Numbered from the stretch's first letter, positions 16,890 through 25,951 are shown. The stretch is 64,000 bases of DNA from CBDFGK01 sp965247075 (GCA_965247075.1 CBDFGK010000003.1:2294001-2358000), one strand, 5' to 3'. The notes: generated by a model not told the origin, from the sequence alone. A program made the numbers and translations.

Positions 16890-17357
16890 GTGAAATTGAC
16901 CATCCTGGCGCTTGGCACTCGTATGCCTGACTGGGTGGAGCGCGGCGTGGCCGAGTATAGTAAGCGCTTGCCGCCGGAAATCAAGCTGGATTGGCGCGAA
17001 CTGCCCTTGGCGGCGCGCGGAAAAAGTGGTAACTCCCAGGCCGTGGTTCGCGAAGCTGAGACTATTCGCAAAGCATTGCCGTCACAGGATCGCCTGGTGA
17101 TCCTGGATGTACAGGGGCGTAGTTTCGGCACAGAAAAGCTGGCGGACAAATTGGCAGATTGGCAGATGACAGGTATGAATTACAGCATAGTGATAGGTGG
17201 GCCGGATGGGGTGGAGCAATCGCTGCTGCAAGAAGCGGACTTGCTCTGGTCGCTGTCGCCACTGACCCTGCCACACCCACTGGTGCGGGTAGTGTTGGCG
17301 GAACAACTGTATCGAGCCTGGTCGATAAACGCCGGCCATCCTTACCACCGCAGCTGA
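16890..17357 (+). CDS. rlmH: 23S rRNA (pseudouridine-1915-N3) methyltransferase
   Basis: A SPOUT methyltransferase modifying helix 69 of 23S rRNA. GTG start, 155 residues, standard length. Visible: KLTILALGTRMPDWVERG at the N terminus, the glycine-rich SAM knot IVIGGPDGVEQ, and the C-terminal LSPLTLPHPLVRVVLAEQLYRAW. It sits between rsfS and mrdA in the conserved order. Confidence 0.96.
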   Translation: MKLTILALGTRMPDWVERGVAEYSKRLPPEIKLDWRELPLAARGKSGNSQAVVREAETIRKALPSQDRLVILDVQGRSFGTEKLADKLADWQMTGMNYSIVIGGPDGVEQSLLQEADLLWSLSPLTLPHPLVRVVLAEQLYRAWSINAGHPYHRS

Positions 17358-17358
17358 T

Positions 17359-19197
17359 ATGGACTCACTCGCTCTCAAAGACCCCTACCTGGAATCGCGC
17401 ATCTTCGGCGCCCGGACCCTCGCCGTGTTGGCGCTGGTGCTGGCGCTGCTGGTAGTGCTGCTGCTGCGCTATTTTTCCCTGCAAATTATCGACTACGACA
17501 TCTATCGTACCGAATCTGATCGCAACCGGGTGCGACTGCAGTTCCTGCCACCCAAACGGGGTCTGATATTTGACCGCAATGGCGTGTTGCTGGCTGACAA
17601 CAGACCCAGCTATGTACTCTCAATAGTGCGTGAGCGAGTGCCCGATCTGGACCAGACCCTGGCTTTGTTGAGCAGCCTGGTGCCTGTCTCAGAGTCTGGT
17701 TTGGACAAGTTTCGAGCGCGCAGCACACGCCGGCGCCCCTATGAAGCGGTGCCGCTGCATTTTCGCCTCAGCGAGGAGCAGCGAGCACTACTTGCCGTCA
17801 ATCGCTACCGCTTGCCCGGCGTGGAGGTGGAAGGGCAGCTGATTCGCCACTACCTGCAGGGAGAAATCTTCTCCCACGTACTGGGTTATGTAGGGCGCAT
17901 CAATGAGCAGGAAGAAGCCGTGATTGATGAAGCCCGTTATCGCGGCACCAATCACATTGGCAAAATTGGTATAGAAAAATACTACGAAGAGTTGCTGCTG
18001 GGAAATGTGGGCTACCAGAATGTTGAAACCAATGCGCTGGGGCGAGTGCTGCGGGTGCTGGAGCGCGCCGCTCCCACCCCGGGGGTGGACATTGTGCTGT
18101 CGCTGGATAGTGAAGTGCAGCGGGTTGCCTATGGTGCGCTGGAGGGGCGCCGTGGAGCAATCGTGGCGATAGACCCCCGCAATGGTGAAATATTGGCGCT
18201 GGTCAGCGCGCCGGGATTTGACACCAATTTATTCGTTAATGGTATCAGCGTTGGCAACTACAACGCCCTGCGCAACTCTACCGATTTGCCACTGTTTAAT
18301 CGCGCCGTGCAGGGCCAGTACCCGCCGGGATCGACCGTCAAGCCCCTTATCGGTTTGGCGGGCCTGGAATACGGGGTGATTGATGCCGACTTCACCATTC
18401 GTGACCCCGGCTGGTATGTGCTGCCAGGGGAAACGCGCCGGTTTCGGGACTGGACCCTGAAAGTGCGGGGCACCGGCCACGGCGAGGCTGTCAATTTGCA
18501 CCAGTCCATAGAGGAATCCTGTGATGTTTATTATTACAATCTGGCTCACCGCTTGGGGGTTGATCGTATCGCTGAGTTTTTGGCGCCGTTTGGGCTGGGC
18601 CAACCCACCGGCCTTGATATTACCCACGAGCGAGCCGGAATTCTGCCCTCGCGCGCCTGGAAGCGGCGCGCGCGTGGCGAGGTCTGGTATCCGGGAGAAA
18701 CCCTCAACATTGGTATCGGTCAGGGCCATATGCTGACTACACCGCTGCAACTGGCGGTGATGACCTCGATTATCGCCGGCCGGGGGGTGCACTACCAGCC
18801 CAAATTGTTGCGCTACCGTGGTGGTGAGAAAGTGCCTGGATCGCTGGCCGAACCGGTGGAGGCACGGGACCAACACTGGGATCAAATTCACAATGCGATG
18901 CGCGATGTATTGCACGGTAAACGGGGCTCGGCTCGTGCAACGGGACGCGGCTCGCTGGTGACGATGGCGGGCAAGAGCGGCACCGCGCAGGTAGTGGGAA
19001 TAGCGCAGGATGCGGAATATGATGCCGAAAAGTTGGCAGAGCGTCACCGTGATCACGGTCTGTTTGTGGCGTTTGCTCCCTATGAAGACCCCTCCATTGC
19101 CGTGGCGGTGGTGGTTGAAAATGGTGGCGGCGGCAGTAGTGTTGCGGCTCCGATCGCCAGGAAAGTTATAGAAAGTTATCTACGGGAGGCAGGCTAG
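17359..19197 (+). CDS. mrdA: Penicillin-binding protein 2 (elongasome transpeptidase)
   Basis: A monofunctional class B PBP that crosslinks peptidoglycan during cell elongation with RodA. One transmembrane anchor occupies residues about 18-38. The non-catalytic domain follows (LPPKRGLIFDRNG). Catalytic motifs are intact: SxxK as STVK at 325-328, the SxN position as SCD at 387-389, and KSGT at 539-542. The 612-residue length is normal. Starts one base after rlmH and is followed seven bases later by mrdB, so they are co-transcribed. Confidence 0.97.
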   Translation: MDSLALKDPYLESRIFGARTLAVLALVLALLVVLLLRYFSLQIIDYDIYRTESDRNRVRLQFLPPKRGLIFDRNGVLLADNRPSYVLSIVRERVPDLDQTLALLSSLVPVSESGLDKFRARSTRRRPYEAVPLHFRLSEEQRALLAVNRYRLPGVEVEGQLIRHYLQGEIFSHVLGYVGRINEQEEAVIDEARYRGTNHIGKIGIEKYYEELLLGNVGYQNVETNALGRVLRVLERAAPTPGVDIVLSLDSEVQRVAYGALEGRRGAIVAIDPRNGEILALVSAPGFDTNLFVNGISVGNYNALRNSTDLPLFNRAVQGQYPPGSTVKPLIGLAGLEYGVIDADFTIRDPGWYVLPGETRRFRDWTLKVRGTGHGEAVNLHQSIEESCDVYYYNLAHRLGVDRIAEFLAPFGLGQPTGLDITHERAGILPSRAWKRRARGEVWYPGETLNIGIGQGHMLTTPLQLAVMTSIIAGRGVHYQPKLLRYRGGEKVPGSLAEPVEARDQHWDQIHNAMRDVLHGKRGSARATGRGSLVTMAGKSGTAQVVGIAQDAEYDAEKLAERHRDHGLFVAFAPYEDPSIAVAVVVENGGGGSSVAAPIARKVIESYLREAG

Positions 19198-19204
19198 GTC
19201 GGGC

Positions 19205-20344
19205 ATGGGAGATTATGTACGACAGATGCCGTCGGCCTCTGCTGACCTGGCGCGACGTCCGGGCCTGGCTGAGCGATTTCACATTGATGTGCCACTGTTG
19301 CTGCTGTTGCTGGCCTTAACCCTGTTCGGCCTGATCGTGCTGTACAGCGCCAGTGGTCAGCAGTTGGCAGCGGTGATAAGACAGGGCCGGTATTTCCTGT
19401 TGGCTTACGTGATAATGCTCACGGCCGCGCAATTTAGCCCGCAGCGCTACCAGCGCTGGACACCGCTGCTTTATCTTGCCGGCGTTGGCCTGTTGGCGGC
19501 GGTGCTAATAGCGGGTACCGGGGCCAAGGGCGCGCAGCGCTGGCTATCGCTGGGAGGGTTTCGCTTTCAGCCCTCGGAAATCATGAAAATTCTGGTACCG
19601 ATGATGATGGCCTGGTACTTGTCTTCGCGTGTATTGCCGCCGCGCCTGCGGCATATTTTCCTGAGCCTGCTAATACTGTCTGTGCCGGCACTGCTGGTTA
19701 TCCGCCAGCCCGACCTGGGCACGGCGCTGTTGATAGCCGGCGCAGGCTTGATCGTACTGTTTATGGCGGGTATCAGCTGGCGTTTCATATTCGGTACCGC
19801 TATCGTGGCGATACTGTCAGCCTGGCCGGCGTGGATCTACTTGCTGCGCGAGTACCAGCGGCAGCGCATACTCACCCTGCTCAATCCGGAACGGGACAAA
19901 CTGGGAACCGGCTGGAACATCATACAATCCAAAACTGCCATTGGTTCGGGTGGTTGGAGTGGCAAGGGTTGGCTGAATGGCACCCAGTCGCAACTGGATT
20001 TTTTGCCTGAGAGCCACACGGACTTCATTATCGCTGTGTTGGCAGAGGAGTTTGGCCTGCGCGGTGTATTGGTGCTGACGTTGATATACATGTTGATCCT
20101 GGCGCGTGGATTCTGGATAGGGATGCGTGCCCAGGACAGCTTTTCCAGGCTGATAGCGGGCAGCCTGACCCTGACATTCCTTGTTTACGTATTTGTTAAC
20201 ATGGGCATGGTGTCCGGTTTGCTGCCGGTGGTGGGTGTGCCGTTGCCGCTGGTGAGTGCCGGCGGCACATCCGTTGTCACCCTGATGGCGGGGTTTGGCA
20301 TTCTTATGGCAGTTAGCACAGAGCGACGCCGGGTCGGCGAATAA
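19205..20344 (+). CDS. mrdB: Rod-shape SEDS peptidoglycan glycosyltransferase RodA
   Basis: Polymerises glycan strands at the lateral wall together with PBP2. At 379 residues with about ten membrane segments it fits the SEDS family. Visible: LIVLYSASGQQ in the first helix, GGFRFQPSEIMK, QPDLGTALL, LPESHTDFIIAVLAEEFG (catalytic Asp region) and the C-terminal VGVPLPLVSAGGTS. Pairing with mrdA separates it from FtsW. Confidence 0.96.
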   Translation: MGDYVRQMPSASADLARRPGLAERFHIDVPLLLLLLALTLFGLIVLYSASGQQLAAVIRQGRYFLLAYVIMLTAAQFSPQRYQRWTPLLYLAGVGLLAAVLIAGTGAKGAQRWLSLGGFRFQPSEIMKILVPMMMAWYLSSRVLPPRLRHIFLSLLILSVPALLVIRQPDLGTALLIAGAGLIVLFMAGISWRFIFGTAIVAILSAWPAWIYLLREYQRQRILTLLNPERDKLGTGWNIIQSKTAIGSGGWSGKGWLNGTQSQLDFLPESHTDFIIAVLAEEFGLRGVLVLTLIYMLILARGFWIGMRAQDSFSRLIAGSLTLTFLVYVFVNMGMVSGLLPVVGVPLPLVSAGGTSVVTLMAGFGILMAVSTERRRVGE

Positions 20345-20376
20345 GACCGTTTTGACTAGGGAGCGAGAAAATCACG

Positions 20377-21369
20377 ATGAAGAAGTTGTTGAACACCTGG
20401 ATATCGGCCGCCGCATTGTCGCTAACCTGCTGTGGCTACAGTGTCGCCGTCAACTATAGCGATAATCCACAGGCGCTGGCCTTGATCGCGGAGATGGTGC
20501 GGGAGCACGGTTTTGAGCGCGGGCCGTTACAGGCACTTATTGACCAGGCGGTGCGCAAGGATTCAATTCTCAAGGCGATAGCCAGGCCAGCGGAGAAGAC
20601 TAAGCCCTGGCACGAATACCGGCAGATATTTGTTACCGATACCCGCGCTGAGCAGGGTGCGGAGTTTTACCGCCGTTACGCGGCCAGCTTACAGCGCGCG
20701 CAGCGCGAATACGGCGTTCCGACAGAGATAATCCTGGCGATTATCGGCGTGGAAACTCGCTACGGGCGCAACAAGGGCAGCTACCGGGTGCTGGATTCCC
20801 TGTCTACCCTGGCCTTCGATTACCCCAAGCGCTCCACCTTCTTTACCAGCGAACTAAAAGCCTACCTGTTGCTGACCCGGGACCAGGGCCTGCCAGCCGA
20901 TAAGCTCAAGGGGAGTTATGCCGGTGCCATGGGCTATGGACAATTCATTCCCAGCTCGTATCGCGCCTATGCCGTGGATTTTGATGGTGATGGCGTGATC
21001 GATATTATTGGCAATCCCGTCGATGCTATCGGTAGTGTTGCCAATTATTTCAGTCGCCACGGCTGGCGCTCAGCAGAGGCGGTTACCGTTGGCGCCGAGT
21101 TGGCAGATGTTTATCCCCGGGATTGGATGAATGACGATCTCAAGCCTGCTCACTCGGCCGGCGAACTTGTCGCAGCAGGAATTAAACCGCTGGGCGAGTT
21201 CAACAATAACGCGCTGGCGACAGTTATGGAATTTGCCGGCAGCGATGGGCCGGAGCACTGGATCGGTTGGCATAATTTCTACGTAATTACCCGCTACAAT
21301 CACAGTGCCATGTACGCGATGTCAGTTTATCAACTGAGTCAGAAAATAGACGCACTTCTTAAACAGTGA
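20377..21369 (+). CDS. mltB: Lytic murein transglycosylase B
   Basis: Cleaves glycan strands to give anhydromuropeptides. 330 residues with an N-terminal hydrophobic signal (SAAALSLTCCGYSVAV); the two adjacent cysteines could allow lipidation, but the lipobox is not clean. Catalytic Glu lies in IIGVETRYGRNKGSYR. Also seen: LKGSYAGAMGYGQFIPSSY and a calcium-site-like DFDGDGVIDI. Its stop overlaps the rlpA start. Confidence 0.94.
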   Translation: MKKLLNTWISAAALSLTCCGYSVAVNYSDNPQALALIAEMVREHGFERGPLQALIDQAVRKDSILKAIARPAEKTKPWHEYRQIFVTDTRAEQGAEFYRRYAASLQRAQREYGVPTEIILAIIGVETRYGRNKGSYRVLDSLSTLAFDYPKRSTFFTSELKAYLLLTRDQGLPADKLKGSYAGAMGYGQFIPSSYRAYAVDFDGDGVIDIIGNPVDAIGSVANYFSRHGWRSAEAVTVGAELADVYPRDWMNDDLKPAHSAGELVAAGIKPLGEFNNNALATVMEFAGSDGPEHWIGWHNFYVITRYNHSAMYAMSVYQLSQKIDALLKQ

Positions 21370-22160
21370 GGCCGCGCAAGTACCTGTTTTTGGCTTTCTC
21401 TCTGCTGCTGGCGGCCTGCAGTGCTACGCCTCCCGGGGGTGGCGATGGTAAGCCCTTGCGCGCCATCAGCGCTGCTGACGTGGCAGATGCAGAGTTGACC
21501 GCAGATCCGGTTTTTGCCGCCGGCAATACCAGCCCCTACCGCGTGGATGGTGTGGAATACCAGGTGCTGGCCAGCAGTCGTGGCTATAGAGAGCGGGGCG
21601 TGGCATCCTGGTATGGTCGCAAATTTCACGGTCGCAAGACCGCCAATGGAGACACCTTCAACGCCTATGCGGCAACCGCGGCACATCGCTCCTTGCCGCT
21701 GCCCGGTTATGTGCGAGTGACCAACCTTGAGAATTGTCGCAGCATGATCGTGCGGGTCAACGACCGGGGGCCGTTTCATGCTGATCGCATTATTGATCTT
21801 TCCTATGGCGCTGCACTTAAACTTGGTTATGCAGAGCAGGGTACGGCGTGGGTAGAGGTGGTCGCTATCAGCGTGGCGGGTGCCGAAGACCTGCGCACGG
21901 ATCCCCGCTTTTCGGCCTGGCGTAGCGACTATCGGTTTTTGCAAGTAGGATCCTTCAGTGAAAAGCGCAGTGCCGTGGCGCTTCAGCAACAACTCGCCGT
22001 GCAGTTGTCGGCGGTAGTGGCCATTAGTGAGTTTCAGCGCGACGACGGCGTCTGGTACCGGGTGCGGGTTGGCCCGCTTGAGGATAGGGGTGAATTACAA
22101 AAAATTCAGGCACGGTTGTTACAACTGGGATATTTGAATGTTCGGGCCATGCCTGAATAG
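21366..22160 (+). CDS. rlpA: Septal-ring lytic transglycosylase RlpA, SPOR-domain lipoprotein
   Basis: GTG start overlapping the mltB stop by four bases. Lipoprotein signal with lipobox LLAACS. The double-psi beta-barrel domain has GVASWYGRKFHGRKTANGD and VRVNDRGPF, the latter carrying the catalytic Asp. A C-terminal SPOR domain (about residues 190-264, beginning FLQVGSFSEK) binds denuded glycan strands at the septum. In P. aeruginosa RlpA acts as a lytic transglycosylase on such strands. Confidence 0.93.
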   Translation: MRPRKYLFLAFSLLLAACSATPPGGGDGKPLRAISAADVADAELTADPVFAAGNTSPYRVDGVEYQVLASSRGYRERGVASWYGRKFHGRKTANGDTFNAYAATAAHRSLPLPGYVRVTNLENCRSMIVRVNDRGPFHADRIIDLSYGAALKLGYAEQGTAWVEVVAISVAGAEDLRTDPRFSAWRSDYRFLQVGSFSEKRSAVALQQQLAVQLSAVVAISEFQRDDGVWYRVRVGPLEDRGELQKIQARLLQLGYLNVRAMPE

Positions 22161-22234
22161 TCTCCTCGGGCTATGCCCAATAAGTCACATGGGGTACCAT
22201 TCCCGCCTTCTTTGCATTTACCAAAAGTACACAC

Positions 22235-23392
22235 ATGACACGGATTTTTGTTCTGGCACTGGGCTTTATTTTCTCATGGCCTGCGGTGGCCGTTACCATG
22301 CTGCCGCCGCCCAAGGTTGCCGCTGAAGCCTGGATTTTGCTCGACGCCCGCACCGGTTTTGTTATCACCGAGCACAATGCCGATCAGCATTTACCTCCAG
22401 CCAGCCTGACCAAGCTGATGACCAGCTATGTATTGGCGTACGAACTGAAGCAGGGACGGGTTAGCAATGACGATATGGTGCCTGTCAGCGAGAATGCCTG
22501 GGCCCAGAACCCGCTGTTCGCCGGTTCCTCGCTGATGTGGTTGGAAGCGGGTAAGACTGCGCGGCTGGAGGATTTACATCGCGGCGTGGTGATCTCCTCT
22601 GGCAACGATGCCACGGTGGCTATCGCCGAGCATCTGGCCGGCAGTGAAGACGCCTTTGCGCACGTCATGAATGGACATGCAGCGGCGCTGGGTCTGACGG
22701 GCAGTAATTACGTCAATTCTCACGGTCTGCCCGCTCCCGACCACTACACCACCGCCCGCGATTTGGCGCAGCTGGCGCGAGCGCTGATCAAGGAGTTTCC
22801 GAATGAGTACGCCATGTACAGGGAGCGTGAGTTCACCTACAACAATATCCGCCAGTACAATCGCAATACCCTGTTGGCAGAAGACCCCAGCGTCGACGGC
22901 TTGAAGACCGGCTATACCTCGGCGGCGGGCTACTGCCTGGTGGCCTCGGCAGAGCGACAGGGCATGCGTTTGGTATCCGTTGTGATGGGTACCGACAGCC
23001 GGCGTTCCCGCAAGGCGGAGTCTCGAAAATTAATTAATTATGGTTTTCGCAGTTATGAGACCAGGGCCGTGTACAAGGCCGGGCAGCAGCTGGCTACCGG
23101 CACGCTCTGGCAGGGCGTGAACGACCAGTTGCAATTGGGCGTGGCCCGGGATATTTATCTAACCTTGCCACGTGGCAGTGCGGACCAGCTGGAGGCGGTG
23201 ATGGAAATTGATGAAGTCATTATAGCGCCGGTTGAAAAAGGCGCCGGGCACGGCCAGTTGCTAATTGCACTGGACGGGCAGCAACTGTTGCAAGAACCAC
23301 TGGTAGCATTGAGTTCGCAAGTCGCGGCGGGCTTCTGGAGCCGCCTGTGGGATCAAATAGCGCTGTTTTTCAACCAGTTGTTCGGCGCTTGA
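22235..23392 (+). CDS. dacA: D-alanyl-D-alanine carboxypeptidase (PBP5/6 type)
   Basis: Trims the terminal D-Ala of peptidoglycan stem peptides at the periplasmic face of the membrane. 385 residues with a signal peptide ending about PAVAVTM. Catalytic motifs: SLTK at 57-60, SGN at 122-124 and KTG at 224-226. The C-terminal beta-rich domain ends in an amphipathic anchor-like helix (WSRLWDQIALFFNQLFG). The orthologue at this position in Pseudomonas is called dacC; the choice of letter is convention. Confidence 0.94.
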   Translation: MTRIFVLALGFIFSWPAVAVTMLPPPKVAAEAWILLDARTGFVITEHNADQHLPPASLTKLMTSYVLAYELKQGRVSNDDMVPVSENAWAQNPLFAGSSLMWLEAGKTARLEDLHRGVVISSGNDATVAIAEHLAGSEDAFAHVMNGHAAALGLTGSNYVNSHGLPAPDHYTTARDLAQLARALIKEFPNEYAMYREREFTYNNIRQYNRNTLLAEDPSVDGLKTGYTSAAGYCLVASAERQGMRLVSVVMGTDSRRSRKAESRKLINYGFRSYETRAVYKAGQQLATGTLWQGVNDQLQLGVARDIYLTLPRGSADQLEAVMEIDEVIIAPVEKGAGHGQLLIALDGQQLLQEPLVALSSQVAAGFWSRLWDQIALFFNQLFGA

Positions 23393-23395
23393 ATC

Positions 23396-23665
23396 ATGGC
23401 GCAACAGCACCCTCCCAGGATTGAGTTTCCCTGTGATTATCCGATCAAGGTGCTGGGCCTCAGCAGTGCGAACTACGAGTCGACAGTGTTGGCTATTGTC
23501 GAGCAACACGCCCCTGGTTTGTCCCGTGCGCGCATTACCCGACGCACCAGCCGAAATAGCAGGTTTACGGCTATTACTGTGTTTATTAGGGCGACCGGAC
23601 CCTCCCAACTTGAGGCCCTGCATGTCGAATTGATGGCGACCGGTGTGGTCAAAATGGTGATTTAG
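23396..23665 (+). CDS. ybeD: YbeD/DUF493 family protein
   Basis: An 89-residue ACT-like small protein. Characteristic start YPIKVLGLSS and conserved SRNSRFTAITVFIRATGPSQ. The biochemical role is not established; the gene is almost always found next to lipB. Its stop overlaps the lipB GTG by one base. Confidence 0.9.
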   Translation: MAQQHPPRIEFPCDYPIKVLGLSSANYESTVLAIVEQHAPGLSRARITRRTSRNSRFTAITVFIRATGPSQLEALHVELMATGVVKMVI

Positions 23666-24294
23666 TGCAGCAACGCAAGCTCGGCATCGTTGATTATGAT
23701 GAAGCCTGGCAGGCCATGCGGGATTTTACCGACCAACGCAGTGCAGATACTGAAGATGAGTTGTGGTTGCTGCAACACCCCGCTGTTTTTACCCAGGGCC
23801 AGGCCGGCAAGGTTGAACACCTGCTGATGCCCGGTGACATTCCGGTGATTCAATCTGATCGGGGCGGCCAGGTAACCTACCATGGCCCGGGTCAATGGGT
23901 TGTTTACCTGTTGATTGATTTGCGCCGCGCCGGCCTGGGTGCGCGCGCCTTGGTGGACCTGATTGAACAAGGTATTGTCGCCTGCCTGGCTGAGTTGGAC
24001 ATTATCGGCGTGTCGCGACCGGGTGCGCCGGGCGTGTATGTGGGCGGCGCCAAAATTGCGCAGTTGGGACTACGGGTACGGCGCGGCTGCTCCTACCATG
24101 GATTGGCCTTGAATGTTGATATGGACCTGCAGCCCTTTAGCCGCATCAACCCTTGCGGTTTCGAGGGCCTGCCGGTGACGTCGGTGCGCGAGTGCGTGCC
24201 TGCTGAGCAGGCAGTGGACAGCGACGCTATTGCCGAAGCTTTACTGGCGCAGATTCAAGCGCGCCTGCAGGGCCTTGCTGCTACAGGCGCTTGA
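23665..24294 (+). CDS. lipB: Octanoyl-[acyl-carrier-protein]:protein N-octanoyltransferase
   Basis: Transfers octanoate from ACP to lipoyl domains, first step of lipoylation. GTG start, 209 residues. Conserved DRGGQVTYHGPGQWVVYLL, the catalytic lysine in GGAKIAQLGLRVRRGCSYHG and the catalytic cysteine in INPCGFEG are intact. The usual next gene, lipA (lipoyl synthase), is missing here and the sequence turns directly into a decayed AT-rich island. Confidence 0.95.
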   Translation: MQQRKLGIVDYDEAWQAMRDFTDQRSADTEDELWLLQHPAVFTQGQAGKVEHLLMPGDIPVIQSDRGGQVTYHGPGQWVVYLLIDLRRAGLGARALVDLIEQGIVACLAELDIIGVSRPGAPGVYVGGAKIAQLGLRVRRGCSYHGLALNVDMDLQPFSRINPCGFEGLPVTSVRECVPAEQAVDSDAIAEALLAQIQARLQGLAATGA

Positions 24295-24387
24295 TGGTGC
24301 AACCGGGGAGTCGGCGCCCAGGGCTGTGTCATTGCGCAGTATGCCAAGCGAAAACAGCATGCCAGCGCGGCTAGCCATGGATGTATC

Positions 24388-24666
24388 TTGCGCAAACAAA
24401 TACCACAACAATGTAGATTGGCCCATGAAGTCGCATGTTTTATCGAAGAACATGGCGAACTGGGCGCGGAGCTACTTGGTTACTACAGCGATATTGAAGA
24501 CGCCAGAAAGGCCGTAGATGAGAGTTATTGTGAGTGTCATACCAGTGTGGCGGATTATGCCCAAGAATTAACCGAGGACACAGGCAATATTCCTAGCCAT
24601 CTCGAAATGTATATCGACTGCGAACACATGGGGCGTGATATGGAGCTAAGCGAACCCCAAAAATAG
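24388..24666 (+). pseudogene. ardA: Remnant of antirestriction protein ArdA
   Basis: The stretch from EEHGELGAELLGYY through DYAQELTEDTGNIPSHL to YIDCEHMGRDMEL follows the C-terminal half of plasmid and transposon ArdA proteins, acidic DNA mimics that block type I restriction enzymes. The N-terminal part is absent: the same frame is open back to the lipB stop at 24294 with no ArdA-like sequence. The C terminus ends early with an unrelated tail. Only a TTG is available as start near 24388. I judge it non-functional, though a short product could be made. Confidence 0.65.
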
Positions 24667-24695
24667 CCCTTGTGTCTAGTCTGTCACAAGGGCTA
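24664..24695. repeat. Perfect hairpin at the end of the ardA remnant
   Basis: TAGCCCTTGTG (24664-24674) and CACAAGGGCTA (24685-24695) pair perfectly over 11 bases with a ten-base loop; the left arm includes the remnant's stop codon. No clear T run follows, so it may be a weak terminator or a mobile-element scar. Confidence 0.6.
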
Positions 24696-24742
24696 TAGCA
24701 ATGTTGACACCAATGTCGCTCTTTTTGTTTAAAAAATAATAG

Positions 24743-24805
24743 ATTTAGGTATTTTAAATACCTAAATGATAGATAATTTAAACCTTTTAGTTGATCTGGT
24801 TTAAA
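24743..24805. promoter_or_regulatory. Two inverted repeats, likely AbiEi operators
   Basis: The first is a perfect palindrome at 24743-24767 with 12-base arms (ATTTAGGTATTT and its complement) around a single T. The second has arms TTTAAACC (24777-24784) and GGTTTAAA (24798-24805) and overlaps the predicted -35. AbiEi antitoxins are known to repress their own promoter by binding inverted repeats, so this fits. Confidence 0.6.
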
Positions 24806-24819
24806 AAAGTGAATATATT
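24791..24819 (+). promoter_or_regulatory. Candidate promoter of the abiE operon
   Basis: TTGATC (24791-24796) and TATATT (24814-24819) lie 17 bases apart. Transcription would begin at about 24826, the ATG itself, so the message may be leaderless or nearly so. Confidence 0.5.
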
Positions 24820-24825
24820 GGGATT

Positions 24826-25596
24826 ATGAATACCGAGAGAGAGTCAAAATTAAACACTCTGCTTAGCACTCAGCCTTCGGGCATAGTGCTCTCTTCGGCA
24901 TGGTTGACAAAGCAGGGCTATAGCCTTGATCTGCAAAAACAGTACAAGAAAAGTCAGTGGTTTGATTCTATCGGCACGGGTGCCCTGATACGCCATGGCG
25001 ATCAAGTGAACTATTTGGGCGGTATCTATGCTTTGCAGTCCCAGCTAGGCCTTTATGTGCATCCAGCGGGTAAAACAGCACTGTCATTGCAGGGAAAAGC
25101 CCATTATTTGGAGCTTTCTACTAAGAAGGCGCAGCTTTTTGGTGGTAAGGATGAGAGTTTGCCGCTTTGGTTTAAAAAGCGGGATTGGGGTTTAAGGGCA
25201 GAGTGCAAGCTGACGAGCTTTTTGCCGCCGGAGCTTGGTTTGGTCGAGATCGATCATAAAAGTTTTAAGGTGAAGATATCCAGCCCTGCGCGTGCGGTGA
25301 TGGAATGTTTATATTTAGCGCCAAAGTATCAGCCGCTTGTCGAGGTCTATGAATTGATGGAAGGCTTAAATAATTTGCGGCCAGCGACAGTCCAACAATT
25401 ACTGGAAAGCTGCACATCTATAAAAGTGAAGCGCCTATTTTTGTATTTGGCAGATAAAGCAGGCCATGAATGGCTCAGCTATATCAATCTGGATAAGGTT
25501 GATTTGGGGTCGGGTAAACGTGCAATCGTGAGCGATGGAGTCTATGTCTCGAAATACCAGATAACCGTTCCCAGGGAATTAGAGGCAGCGGCATGA
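24826..25596 (+). CDS. abiEi: AbiEi-family antitoxin/transcriptional regulator (type IV TA)
   Basis: A 256-residue protein resembling AbiEi antitoxins, which have an N-terminal winged-helix DNA-binding domain (here about residues 8-95, with SSAWLTKQGYSLDLQKQYKK and WFDSIGTGALIRHGDQV) and a C-terminal antitoxin domain (about 96-250). The reading frame appears intact. The gene is distinctly AT-richer than its surroundings, a sign of transfer. Its stop overlaps the ATG of the toxin remnant, the normal AbiE operon arrangement. With the toxin gene destroyed it is an orphan that may still repress its own promoter or neutralise a related toxin elsewhere. Confidence 0.8.
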   Translation: MNTERESKLNTLLSTQPSGIVLSSAWLTKQGYSLDLQKQYKKSQWFDSIGTGALIRHGDQVNYLGGIYALQSQLGLYVHPAGKTALSLQGKAHYLELSTKKAQLFGGKDESLPLWFKKRDWGLRAECKLTSFLPPELGLVEIDHKSFKVKISSPARAVMECLYLAPKYQPLVEVYELMEGLNNLRPATVQQLLESCTSIKVKRLFLYLADKAGHEWLSYINLDKVDLGSGKRAIVSDGVYVSKYQITVPRELEAAA

Positions 25597-25847
25597 ATGA
25601 CGCCTACACACTTTGAACTGCTTGATCCGCATTTGCTCGATCAGCGCACGGCGTTTGAAAACCGGTTTGAAGGCATGAGTGCGATTGAATTTAGTTACGA
25701 TGAATATGAAGCCACAAGGCTTCAATTAATCGAAACGATACAGTCCGGTTTAAATGAAAGCTCTTGAACTTAGAGAAGTTTAAAACGGAAAACCTGGAAA
25801 CTTACCAGCAGCAATTGAGCGAGTTGGAAAGGTTTTTGGCGCAATAA
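25593..25847 (+). pseudogene. abiEii: AbiEii toxin gene reduced to three short pieces
   Basis: AbiEii is a nucleotidyltransferase-fold toxin of about 300 residues. Here only MNDAYT remains from the N terminus, stopping at a TGA after seven codons. In a second frame there follows C-terminal sequence with LLDPHLLDQRTAFENRFEGM and YDEYEATRLQLIETI, ended by a TGA at 25765. In a third frame comes the extreme C terminus, KLLNLEKFKTENLETY to the TAA at 25845. Two internal deletions explain this; the whole nucleotidyltransferase active site is gone. Identification rests on my memory of the family's C-terminal pattern and on position after abiEi. Confidence 0.7.
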
Positions 25848-25951
25848 TGTATAGCGTGGCGCTTATTCGTTGGATTAGTGCGCTTTTTAGTCCCGCAAGG
25901 GCAATGTAACAAACAAGTACAAATTTAAGTACGAATCAGGATTTTGAAGGT

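Noticed and set aside
24230..24517. 95-codon ORF overlapping the end of lipB and the ardA remnant
   Set aside because: Its frame matches neither LipB nor ArdA, and it has no ribosome site or homology I recognise.
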